Of a stretch of 64,000 bases of DNA, positions 55,265-64,000 are shown in pieces (within the stretch, counting starts at the first letter, position 1; each line of letters starts with the position of its first letter). The notes beneath the pieces are model-generated. The model was not told the origin of the DNA, did not search any database, and saw only the letters and a program-made list of their open reading frames with translations. A program made the translations under genes and the position numbers. Origin of the DNA: Psychrobacter fulvigenes (GTDB lineage Bacteria > Pseudomonadota > Gammaproteobacteria > Pseudomonadales > Moraxellaceae); contig NZ_CAJGZP010000001.1 in the NCBI RefSeq assembly GCF_904846155.1, positions 248,001 through 312,000 on the forward strand, in the 5' to 3' direction.

Positions 55265-55702
55265 ATGAGTATACAAATAGACTGGCAAGCATTTACTCCG
55301 ATCTCTTTAGTAGGTGGAATGATGCTAGGCGTGGCGACGATAATTTTGCTACTGGGCATTGGGCGTATAGCGGGTATTAGTGGGATTTTTTCCAGCCTGC
55401 TAAAACCCAAACGCGTAGAGATGTGGCAGGTATTGTTTATACTTGGCCTCATCATCTCGCCATTGTTATATAAGCTGGCACGGCCGTTACCTGATGTAGA
55501 GGTCAGTACCTCCTTGCCTCTGCTCATCGCTGCAGGTTTGCTGGTGGGTTTTGGTACGCGCTTAGGTTCAGGCTGTACCAGTGGTCATGGTATTTGCGGT
55601 AATGCGCGCCTATCTCCCAGATCATTGGCGGCGACCGTGACCTTTATGTTTTTTGGCATCTTCACCGTCTATATTGGACGGCATCTACTCGGACTGCTCT
55701 AA
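55265..55702 (+). CDS. YeeE/YedE-family membrane protein, first half-transporter
   Basis: 145 aa, about four hydrophobic segments. [27 protein letters not shown] is the family signature, with the conserved Cys used for sulfur-compound passage in TsuA/YeeE proteins. The product is about half of a full YeeE, and the next gene encodes the other half type. Likely imports thiosulfate or another sulfur compound. No rhodanese or persulfide gene is adjacent to support a specific substrate. Confidence 0.88.
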   Translation: MSIQIDWQAFTPISLVGGMMLGVATIILLLGIGRIAGISGIFSSLLKPKRVEMWQVLFILGLIISPLLYKLARPLPDVEVSTSLPLLIAAGLLVGFGTRLGSGCTSGHGICGNARLSPRSLAATVTFMFFGIFTVYIGRHLLGLL

Positions 55703-55782
55703 ATGTTGAGCAGAATAGATAGAGTGCGGTGAAGACAGAGTTTAATACTATTAATAAAAGATGATGATAGCGAGAGACGACA

Positions 55783-56202
55783 ATGCTAAAAAATATAATT
55801 GGATTACTAGCAGGGTTATTATTTGGATTTGGACTGCTGATATCGGGCATGACTGACCCTGTTAAGGTACAAGGCTTCTTGGACGTGTTTGGTGCGTGGG
55901 ATATCTCCTTGGCACTGGTGATGGGTGGCGGCTTGGCAGTCGCTATCGTTGGCGTGCAGTTGGCTAAGCGTCAGCAGACCAGTTGGATTGGTACATCAAT
56001 CGATATGCCAAGCAAAACAGTCATTACGAAGCCGCTTATTATTGGGGCGATGCTGTTTGGTATCGGCTGGGGTCTTGTTGGTATTTGCCCTGGACCAGGT
56101 ATAGTACTGCTCGGTACTGGACAGTGGCAAGCTTATGTCTTTATCCCAGCGATGATCCTTGGTATGCTGATATATCAATGGCTTGAGCCCAAGCTTGGCT
56201 AA
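55783..56202 (+). CDS. YeeE/YedE-family membrane protein, second half-transporter
   Basis: 139 aa, about four hydrophobic segments. LLFGFGLLISGMTDPVKVQGFLDVFGAWD and GIGWGLVGICPGPGIVLLG carry the second family signature with its Cys. It is 80 bases behind the first half, and both run to the terminator at 56229. Such pairs are common in proteobacteria and probably assemble into one transporter. Confidence 0.88.
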   Translation: MLKNIIGLLAGLLFGFGLLISGMTDPVKVQGFLDVFGAWDISLALVMGGGLAVAIVGVQLAKRQQTSWIGTSIDMPSKTVITKPLIIGAMLFGIGWGLVGICPGPGIVLLGTGQWQAYVFIPAMILGMLIYQWLEPKLG

Positions 56203-56228
56203 TGGCTTTGATTAATGAAAGAGTAAAC

Positions 56229-56266
56229 AAAAAGGTCAGCCTAAAATTATTAGGCTGACCTTTTTA
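56229..56266 (+). terminator. YeeE/YedE operon terminator
   Basis: AAAAAGGTCAGCCTAA / TTAGGCTGACCTTTTT: perfect 16-bp stem with a 5-base loop, 26 bases after the stop. Confidence 0.93.
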
Positions 56267-56320
56267 TGACTGTAAATTAAACTATAGTCAGTACTAAATA
56301 AAATCGCTACGTTAATAGCT

Positions 56321-56403
56321 ACGTGCTACTGGTATAAGTTTTCCTCGCTGGCTGTGCGCTTCGCACTCCAGAGGCTTCGCAAAATTTATTCCAGCAGCAC
56401 TGT
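56321..56403 (+). repeat. 83-bp palindromic repeat, copy B
   Basis: Matches the reverse complement of copy A (3759-3839) end to end with one 2-base length difference. The outer arms ACGTGCTACTGGTAT and the complement of CCAGCAGCACTGT form inverted repeats; the core GCTGTGC...CAGAGGCT is shared. It lies just outside the second tnpB element. Confidence 0.75.
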
Positions 56404-56427
56404 ATCGGTTTTAACATTTCAGCGCAG

Positions 56428-57772
56428 AATTCCCCTACTTCTAAAGTAGTGGGATGAATGCGTTATTGATAACTACCCTTACTCCCTATGGTATTATAAT
56501 TAATAATTATAACGCCAATTAACAACAAGCTCCTTATGACCAAGCAAATCCTAAAAGCCCATAAAGTCAGGCTGTACCCCAATGAAGAACAGCAAATATT
56601 CTTTGCCAAATCATTCGGCTGCACACGCTTTATCTGGAATAGGATGCTTAGTGACAAGATTGAGCATTACAACGAGCATAAGGCCGAGCTTAAAAATACT
56701 CCTGCTCAATACAAAAAAGAGTTTGAATGGCTAAGAGAAGTCGATAGCCTGGCACTGGCCAACGTCCAGCAAAACCTAAGAGCCGCTTATAGTAAATTCT
56801 TCAAAGGTTTAGGCTTTCCTAAGTTTAAGAAAAAAGGTCAGCGTGACAGCTACACCACCAACAACCAAAAAGGTACGGTATCCATCACCAGTAATAGCGT
56901 TAAGCTGCCCAAAATTGGTTATATCAACGCTAAGTTCCCAAATAAAATAAATGGATTAATCAAGTCAGCGACCATCAGCAAAACCCCCTCAGGCAAGTAC
57001 TATGTCAGTCTATTAGTTGAAACCATCGCTACAACACTGCCAAAAACACACTCTAACATTGGTATTGATTTAGGACTGACAGACTTTATCATCCTATCAG
57101 ATGGCAGCAAAGTCGCTAATCCTAAGTTCTTATCAAAGCTGCAACATAAGCTTGCGCGAGAACAAAAGATACTGGCCAAGCGTAGAGCAATGGCCAAGGC
57201 CGATCAACGCAAGCTGTCTGACAGCCGCAACTATCAAAAGCAAAAGTTAAAGTCGCTAAGGTATATGAGAAAATAAGCAATACCCGAAAAGACTTTCTAC
57301 ATAAACTCTCATTCAATCTCATCAAAAACCACGATGTGATTGCCATAGAGGACTTAAACGTCAAAGGCATGGTTAAGAATAGAAAGCTTGCTAAAGCCAT
57401 ATCAGACAGCTCATGGTCAACCTTCACCACCATGCTGGCTTACAAAGCCGATTGGTACGGTAAAACGCTAATCAAGGTTGATAGATGGTATCCCTCATCT
57501 AAGACCTGCTCAGGCTGTGGTCACTTGCTAACTAAGGCTGAGCTGCCATTACAGGTGAGATCATGGAATTGCCCCAGCTGCTTGCAATCCAACGATAGAG
57601 ACATCAACGCCAGTATCAATATCCTCAATGAGGGTTTGAGACTGGCATCACTCAAAACCGTCGGTACGACGGGGTTAGCTTAGTCCATTTGCCTAACCGC
57701 TGATACAAAACATTGTATCAAGTAGGGGTATTACCTAAGAAATCCCCACCTCTATAGGTGGTGGGTAGTTCA
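56428..57772 (+). mobile_element. IS200/IS605-family element carrying only tnpB (IS1341-like)
   Basis: Subterminal hairpins bound the tnpB gene: CCCCTACTT...AAGTAGTGGG (56432-56453) on the left and CCCCACCT...AGGTGGTGGG (57744-57765) on the right, the latter followed by TAGTTCA. No tnpA is present, so any movement would need TnpA from elsewhere, for example a relative of the copy at 16580. It is inserted between the YeeE/YedE operon and the acyl-CoA synthetase gene. The 333-base gap 56203-56535 holds the terminator, repeat B and this left end. Ends are approximate. Confidence 0.75.
56536..57683 (+). pseudogene. tnpB: tnpB (RNA-guided nuclease), single-base frameshift
   Basis: The first frame (56536-57276) carries the N-terminal domain and RuvC-I (GIDLGLTDFI). 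It then shifts at GTTAAAGTCGC (57246-57256): with one more A the reading continues as KLKVAKVYEKISNTRKDFLHKL. The second frame contains the RuvC-II Glu (IAIEDLNVKGM), the CxxC/CxxC ribbon and the RuvC-III Asp (DRDINASINIL), ending at 57683. The whole would be about 382 aa. The sequence is clearly different from the tnpB at 17062, so this is a separate element, not a recent copy. Confidence 0.85.
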
Positions 57773-57792
57773 TAGCAATTTGACTATATGCG

Positions 57793-59457
57793 CTAGGTGG
57801 CACTTGGAATGACCTTGGGTGTTTCATGCGCTAGCGACTTAGCCGCTTGCCGTAACTCAAATTTTTGCACCTTACCTGTACTACTCTTCGGTATTTCAGT
57901 AAAGATGATATATTTAGGCACTTTAAAGCCAGCCAAATGCTGTCTACAATGTTCAGTCACAGCATCGCGCTGTAGGGTGCTGTCTTCATGAATCTCGATA
58001 AAGGCAACTGGTACTTCACCCCATTTCTCATGTGGTGCTGCAACGACCGCACAGCTTGCGACAGCTGGCATGCTGTAGAGCACGTTTTCAATCTCAATAC
58101 TCGAGATGTTCTCGCCACCTGAAATGATGATGTCTTTGAGCCTATCCATGATTTTGATATAGCCATCAGGGTATTTAACCCCTAAGTCACCGGTACGGAA
58201 CCAGCCATCAGCAAAGGCAGCTTCAGTAGATTTGCGGCTTTTGAGATACCCTTTCATGATCATATTGCCGCGCAGTGCCAGCTCGCCCATCTCCTCGCCA
58301 TTGGCCTCGACAGGCTCTGTAGTGCCTTGTTTAAAGACATCAAAACCCGTCATCAGGTGTGAGCGTACGCCTTGACGAGATTTCTTTTGCGCGCGTCCAT
58401 TCACGTCAAGCTCGTCCCATTCTTCTTGCTCAGCACAAACTGAGACTGGTCCATAAACTTCGGTAAGTCCATAAACGTGCGAGATATGAAAACCCATGGC
58501 CTCCATCTGTGCCAGCATGGTTTCTGATGGCGGCGCACCAGCGACCCAGCCTTTTACCTGATGCTCAATCGCTTCTTTATATTCAGCTTTGCCGCCAGCA
58601 ATCATATTATGCACGATAGGCGCCGCGCAGTAATGGCTCACTTTATGCTTGGCAATCAGTTGCAAAATCAGGTTGCCATCAATCTTACGCAGGCAGATAT
58701 TGACTCCTGCGCGTTCAGCAATTGTCCATGGAAAGCACCAGCCGTTACAATGAAACATCGGTAGTGTCCATAGATACTGCGGATGCTTGGGCATGTCCCA
58801 ATCTAGGATGTTTGACACCGCATTCAATGCAGCGCCGCGATGATGATACACCACGCCTTTAGGCGCACCAGTGGTGCCAGAGGTGTAGTTGAGAGAGATA
58901 GCATCCCACTCATCGAGCGGCTTTTCCCAATTGTCTAGATTGTCTGAGCTGGCGATTAGCTCTTCGTAGGTCATTTTGCCAAAGCGTTCAACGTCAATGG
59001 CATCATCTGTCGCATGGATCACGATTAAGTTAGGAAAAGTCTCATCGATAATCTCGGCAAGATCCGCAAACTCACTGTCCATGATGAGTACTTTTGCCTC
59101 AGAGTGCTGTACGCAAAAGGTGAGGGCGTTGATATCGAGACGGGTATTCAAGGTACAAAGGACGCCGCCTGACATGGGTACGCCAAAAGCGGCCTCAACC
59201 ATAGGCGGAGTATTTGGCAACATAACCGCCACGGTATCGTTTTTATCAATGCCCAGTTTGCGCAGGCCATCAGAGAGCTTGCGGCAACGCTCATAAGTCT
59301 GCTGCCACGTTTGCGTTAGCTCATTGTTTTCAAGATCATCATAGATGATGGCGGTTTTATCAGGATAAACTTGTGCGCTACGAATGACAAAGTCAATAGG
59401 CGTAAGTGGTTGGTAGTTAGCAGCGTTTTTGCCGAGACCTGTGTGAAAGTCAGTCAT
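57793..59457 (-). CDS. Acyl-CoA synthetase (AMP-forming, medium/long-chain type)
   Basis: 554 aa. It activates a carboxylic acid with ATP and CoA. The AMP-binding loop is NYTSGTTGAPKGVVYHHRG, VYGLTEVYGP the second motif, GWFRTGDLG the third, and PKSSTGKVQKFELR carries the catalytic C-terminal lysine. The length and motifs fit the AlkK/DmdB-like branch (medium-chain, or methylmercaptopropionate), but substrate is uncertain. Transcribed away from fadH, sharing a promoter region with a palindrome at 59568. Its stop lies about 20 bases from the tnpB element. Confidence 0.9.
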   Translation of the reverse strand: MTDFHTGLGKNAANYQPLTPIDFVIRSAQVYPDKTAIIYDDLENNELTQTWQQTYERCRKLSDGLRKLGIDKNDTVAVMLPNTPPMVEAAFGVPMSGGVLCTLNTRLDINALTFCVQHSEAKVLIMDSEFADLAEIIDETFPNLIVIHATDDAIDVERFGKMTYEELIASSDNLDNWEKPLDEWDAISLNYTSGTTGAPKGVVYHHRGAALNAVSNILDWDMPKHPQYLWTLPMFHCNGWCFPWTIAERAGVNICLRKIDGNLILQLIAKHKVSHYCAAPIVHNMIAGGKAEYKEAIEHQVKGWVAGAPPSETMLAQMEAMGFHISHVYGLTEVYGPVSVCAEQEEWDELDVNGRAQKKSRQGVRSHLMTGFDVFKQGTTEPVEANGEEMGELALRGNMIMKGYLKSRKSTEAAFADGWFRTGDLGVKYPDGYIKIMDRLKDIIISGGENISSIEIENVLYSMPAVASCAVVAAPHEKWGEVPVAFIEIHEDSTLQRDAVTEHCRQHLAGFKVPKYIIFTEIPKSSTGKVQKFELRQAAKSLAHETPKVIPSAT

Positions 59458-59567
59458 AGAGATAGTCCTTTATCGTGTTTTTTCCATTTGGTGAAGCAGC
59501 TACAAACTGATGAAACGTTTGACTCACTGTAAACAATAGCCCATTCATTATAGACAAAAATACTTAA

Positions 59568-59583
59568 AAAGTAAGCATACTTT
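59568..59583. promoter_or_regulatory. Palindrome in the acyl-CoA synthetase / fadH divergent promoter region
   Basis: AAAGTAAGCATACTTT: 6-bp arms around AGCA, in the 298-base gap between the two divergent fatty-acid genes. It is a plausible operator for a TetR-type regulator, though it does not match the PsrA consensus I know. No regulator gene is adjacent. Confidence 0.4.
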
Positions 59584-59722
59584 GTGACGTTTGCTTAATT
59601 GGGCGCTGTGAGCAAGAGAAATTATCACGATAGTGTTCACTCATCAGTCGTTTGTCCGCGTAGCTGATGATAATCGCGGTGTGTTAGGATAGATTCAATA
59701 TTAATTTTCGAGTTATTTATAG

Positions 59723-61912
<2,190 letters not shown>

Positions 61913-61945
61913 AGTACGATTCAAAATCATAAGTTAAAATTAGCA

Positions 61946-61979
61946 GACGGCAGGGGAGCAATTTCCTGCCGTTTTTTTT
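61946..61979 (+). terminator. fadH terminator
   Basis: ACGGCAGG, 10-base loop, CCTGCCGTTTTTTTT: 8-bp GC-rich stem and long T run, 34 bases after the stop. Confidence 0.92.
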
Positions 61980-62060
61980 GGTTTAGAATATTTGTTTTCT
62001 TAGAATACGTATTCAGTTCAACTTACGATTGTCCCGAAAGAATGAAGAGATTCGGCTCAC

Positions 62061-62825
62061 TTAATCTCGTTCTAATAGTATTCTATCCAAATAACCTCGC
62101 GCACCACAACGCCTCAATCTAAATTGGTCATCAATATCTCTCAGTAATAACTGAGTTTTGCCTTTATAAGGTGCTGGATATAAACGTAGCTCAAGGGTTT
62201 CATTTGCTTGATTCTCATCGTTAATAACCCAATGATTCTGTGACCATCTTGCAATGCTTTCTCCAATACTACAGCTATGAAAATTAGTAAAAAATAAATC
62301 TCCTTCAATAACGGAGAGATGAGGTTTGTTAACGACACTATTAATTGAAAGAGTGTTTGTTACTTCTTGTGCATCATTTCGGCCAGTTTCTGAGTTATAT
62401 ATTGAGATTTTAAAGGTTTGGGAAAACTTGCCAAATGAGTTCTTGCTCGGTAAATCAGAATGACTTAACTCATCTGAAAAGCTCCAAACCGTACCTTTGA
62501 TATTTTTATCTTCAATATACTCTTGATACTCACGTATAAGACATGCTTTATCTTCGCAAGTATTCCGTTGAAAATCTAGCCATAATTTCTGATCTATAAT
62601 GACATTATTTTTATAGATTTCGCTATCTTCTTTAGCTGCATCAGTGAGATTGCTTCTATATTTTTTTGCCATTACTTCATCAAACTTTGATAGTTCAGGG
62701 CTTTTGCATATAGTCTTTTCCACCCAAGTACTGGCTTTATTACAATCAAAGCTTGCCGAATTTGCATTACTATTCAGTGTGCAAACACCTAATATACTTA
62801 ATATTGTTAAAGATATTTTTTTCAT
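62061..62825 (-). CDS. Secreted protein with LprI-type N-terminal domain
   Basis: 254 aa. Signal peptide 1-23 (ending NANSA). Residues 25-110 (SFDCNKASTWVEKTICKSPELSKFDEVM ... CEDKACLIREYQEYIE) match the LprI/DUF1311 domain with its paired Cys, a domain found in lysozyme-inhibitor-like proteins. The remaining 140 residues, with two further Cys, are unrecognised. AT-rich relative to neighbours. Inhibitor function is only inferred from the domain. Confidence 0.75.
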   Translation of the reverse strand: MKKISLTILSILGVCTLNSNANSASFDCNKASTWVEKTICKSPELSKFDEVMAKKYRSNLTDAAKEDSEIYKNNVIIDQKLWLDFQRNTCEDKACLIREYQEYIEDKNIKGTVWSFSDELSHSDLPSKNSFGKFSQTFKISIYNSETGRNDAQEVTNTLSINSVVNKPHLSVIEGDLFFTNFHSCSIGESIARWSQNHWVINDENQANETLELRLYPAPYKGKTQLLLRDIDDQFRLRRCGARGYLDRILLERD

Positions 62826-62861
62826 ATTTTTTCGTTTAATAGAAAGTGAGTGTTTTTTGAT

Positions 62862-62883
62862 AAAGCTAGATTAGCCTAGCTTT
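62862..62883. repeat. Short inverted repeat upstream of the LprI-type gene
   Basis: AAAGCTAG / CTAGCTTT around six bases. It lies 37 bases upstream of the minus-strand start codon and could be an operator or a weak hairpin. Confidence 0.3.
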
Positions 62884-62971
62884 ATTCATAAAGTATAAAC
62901 AAATTTATAGTCATAAAGTCATCTTAATTTAGCACAATGAAATATAGCTTTATTTCATTCAACTTGTTCGC

Positions 62972-62988
62972 TGGGCTAAAAGCCCAGC
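62972..62988. repeat. REP-like palindrome
   Basis: CTGGGCT, AAA, AGCCCAG, followed by CCTACA. The form resembles REP-type sequences widespread in gammaproteobacteria and the shorter unit at 21360. It lies in a 362-base gene-free stretch (62826-63187). Confidence 0.5.
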
Positions 62989-63023
62989 CTACATTTCTTG
63001 CTGATGGCGTGCGGACTAATTTG

Positions 63024-63061
63024 TGCAAGGAGAATTCTCCTTTAAGGGAATTCTCCTTGCA
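63024..63061. repeat. 14-bp perfect inverted repeat with nested palindrome
   Basis: TGCAAGGAGAATTC (63024-63037) and GAATTCTCCTTGCA (63048-63061) are exact complements around ten bases. The left arm with the next bases is itself a 16-bp palindrome, AAGGAGAATTCTCCTT (63027-63042). No T run follows on either strand, so it is not a usual terminator. Function unknown. Confidence 0.6.
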
Positions 63062-63187
63062 AGCCTAAAATTGTGTGCAATTTTTTTACGGCTTTCACGT
63101 CAGGGCTAGCGGTGAGATCTTGTTTCTTGCGGATAATGGTCGTGGTTTGGGTTCTTTATTCAGAACCAATCAACACCACCTCCAACC

Positions 63188-63736
63188 TTATATTTCAGCC
63201 AATACTTGATTCAGTGGTTGCTTAAGCTGCTGATATTTTTCAGGCATTTGCTTAAAAGGCTCGAGGGTAAAGCTAAAGGTTTTATCTCCATCAAAAACCC
63301 AGTAATTCCCCACCAGTTTGCCGTCTTCGGTTTGCAGATTGTCATGCGGGACATGATTGACAGAGAATTGATTTTTCTTAGCATCATACCAAACACCCAT
63401 CGCCCGCAGCGCTTGCTCGTCGCCATAAGTCAGCGTTAGCTGTGGCTGAATCTGACTATCCAGTGACGCCAAACTAAGCGTCTTGGTAGTAAAACCGTCT
63501 AACGCCTGCGCCCAAGTAGCATCACTTGTAGTCATCGCAGACACGCCAGCCCATAGCTCTCTAGCAAGAGTTAAATCAGCCTCTGAGCGAATAATCGCAA
63601 ACAAATCCTCTTGGACGATTTTTATTTGTTGGCTTTGAGGATGTATCGTCACCGTCGTTTTATCAGCGGCTATTATATTATTCTCTATCCCAAAAAAAGA
63701 GGTCAGCGCGAAGAAAAGAATGGTGAGTTGTTCCAT
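63188..63736 (-). CDS. Unrecognised secreted protein
   Basis: 182 aa. A hydrophobic start (1-23, LTILFFALTSFFGIENNIIAA) looks like a signal peptide. The rest is soluble, with a mostly beta C-terminal half (QPQLTLTYGDEQALRAMGVWYDAKKNQFSVNHVP, NYWVFDGDKTFSFTLEPFK). I do not recognise the family. It is followed on its own strand by the gene-free stretch with two palindromes. Confidence 0.65.
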   Translation of the reverse strand: MEQLTILFFALTSFFGIENNIIAADKTTVTIHPQSQQIKIVQEDLFAIIRSEADLTLARELWAGVSAMTTSDATWAQALDGFTTKTLSLASLDSQIQPQLTLTYGDEQALRAMGVWYDAKKNQFSVNHVPHDNLQTEDGKLVGNYWVFDGDKTFSFTLEPFKQMPEKYQQLKQPLNQVLAEI

Positions 63737-63889
63737 AGGTTGAGTTACCGAGTTTTAGGATGATTGTTGATGAGCTTAGGGGCGGTATAGCATTTGCTGG
63801 TTTATTAGCATACGCTTAATTGATAATTTAAATATGTAGGCTATCATAATAGTAGTACATGCCAGTATCTTTGATAAAGGAGCGCTATC

Positions 63890-64000
63890 ATGGCCAAAGA
63901 AGTTAGATTGTTTAAAAGTAAAGAGCGAAAAACCAGAGAAGAAGTTGTGGCGTTTTTGCATGAGTTGGCGGACAAAATCTCCACTGGAGCGTTGGTACTC
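63890..64000 (+). CDS. amphi-Trp domain protein, N-terminal part (cut by window edge)
   Basis: The first 37 codons from ATG at 63890 read MAKEVRLFKSKERKTREEVV followed by AFLHELADKISTGALVL, the pattern of amphi-Trp domain proteins (F-x-S-x-E-x-x-x-R-E-E-x-A-x-F-L-x-x-L-A-D-x-x). AAAGGAGCGCTATC before the ATG is a good ribosome-binding site. The gene continues beyond the window. Function of the family is unknown. Confidence 0.75.
   Translation, partial: MAKEVRLFKSKERKTREEVVAFLHELADKISTGALVL

Overview
The window is a chromosomal segment of a gammaproteobacterium of the Moraxellaceae, most consistent with Psychrobacter. The case rests on moderate GC (by eye mid-40s percent), the order hemA / TPR protein / lolB / ispE / tRNA-Gln / prs / rplY / pth known from Pseudomonas and its relatives, dapA / BamC-like lipoprotein / purC, an AccA without its N-terminal helix, and a cytochrome bd locus with cydDC divergent from cydABX. 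The organism is inferred from gene order and protein character, not from a search.

Layout. 0-1 kb: a fragment of an unrecognised gene and a solitary DpnI-type restriction enzyme that cuts methylated DNA. 1-6.3 kb: mltG-tmk, a DUF2058 gene and a CPA1 antiporter with a long low-complexity tail. 7-13.7 kb: a Do-family protease, a metallophosphoesterase relative that has lost its metal ligands, dapA, a very short BamC-like lipoprotein, purC, an alkyladenine glycosylase and a stand-alone YqfO-like protein. 13.7-16.1 kb: two related lipoproteins and a ZIP transporter. 16.1-18.5 kb: a CsrB/RsmZ-like small RNA behind a GacA box, then an IS605-type element with a frameshifted tnpB. 18.5-31.5 kb: csbD, dadA, ygfZ, a PhnA-family protein, a SWIM protein, cydDC and cydABX. 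31.7-40.8 kb: hemL, an Mpo1-like protein, ppx interrupted by an amber codon, accA, tilS, proC, yggT and thiD. 41-41.5 kb: tRNA-Ser and tRNA-Arg. 41.8-55 kb: RDD protein, Na/Ca exchanger, panD, pth, rplY, prs, tRNA-Gln, ispE, lolB, TPR protein, hemA and a class V aminotransferase. 55-64 kb: a two-gene YeeE/YedE transporter, a second tnpB element, an acyl-CoA synthetase, fadH, secreted proteins and the start of an amphi-Trp protein.

How genes work together. cydDC (exporter needed for bd oxidase assembly), cydABX (the oxidase) and the haem genes hemL and hemA support respiration. lolB and the BamC-like protein serve the outer membrane. acyl-CoA synthetase and fadH, divergently transcribed around a palindrome, fit fatty-acid use. 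prs, purC, tmk, panD and thiD are nucleotide and cofactor genes.

Most notable. (1) A non-coding RNA of about 250 nt at 16200-16452 carries eight GGA motifs, most of them in hairpin loops, and ends in an intrinsic terminator. A perfect TGTAAG-N6-CTTACA GacA box lies just upstream, so it looks like the CsrA-sequestering RNA of this lineage. (2) A strong intrinsic terminator sits 41 nt before rplY with no room for a promoter after it, implying attenuation. (3) Other points are the solitary DpnI, the amber-interrupted ppx, two tnpB genes each lacking one A at a similar place, a pseudo-metallophosphoesterase, a minimal BamC and several small inverted-repeat elements, one of which supplies the stop codon of thiD.
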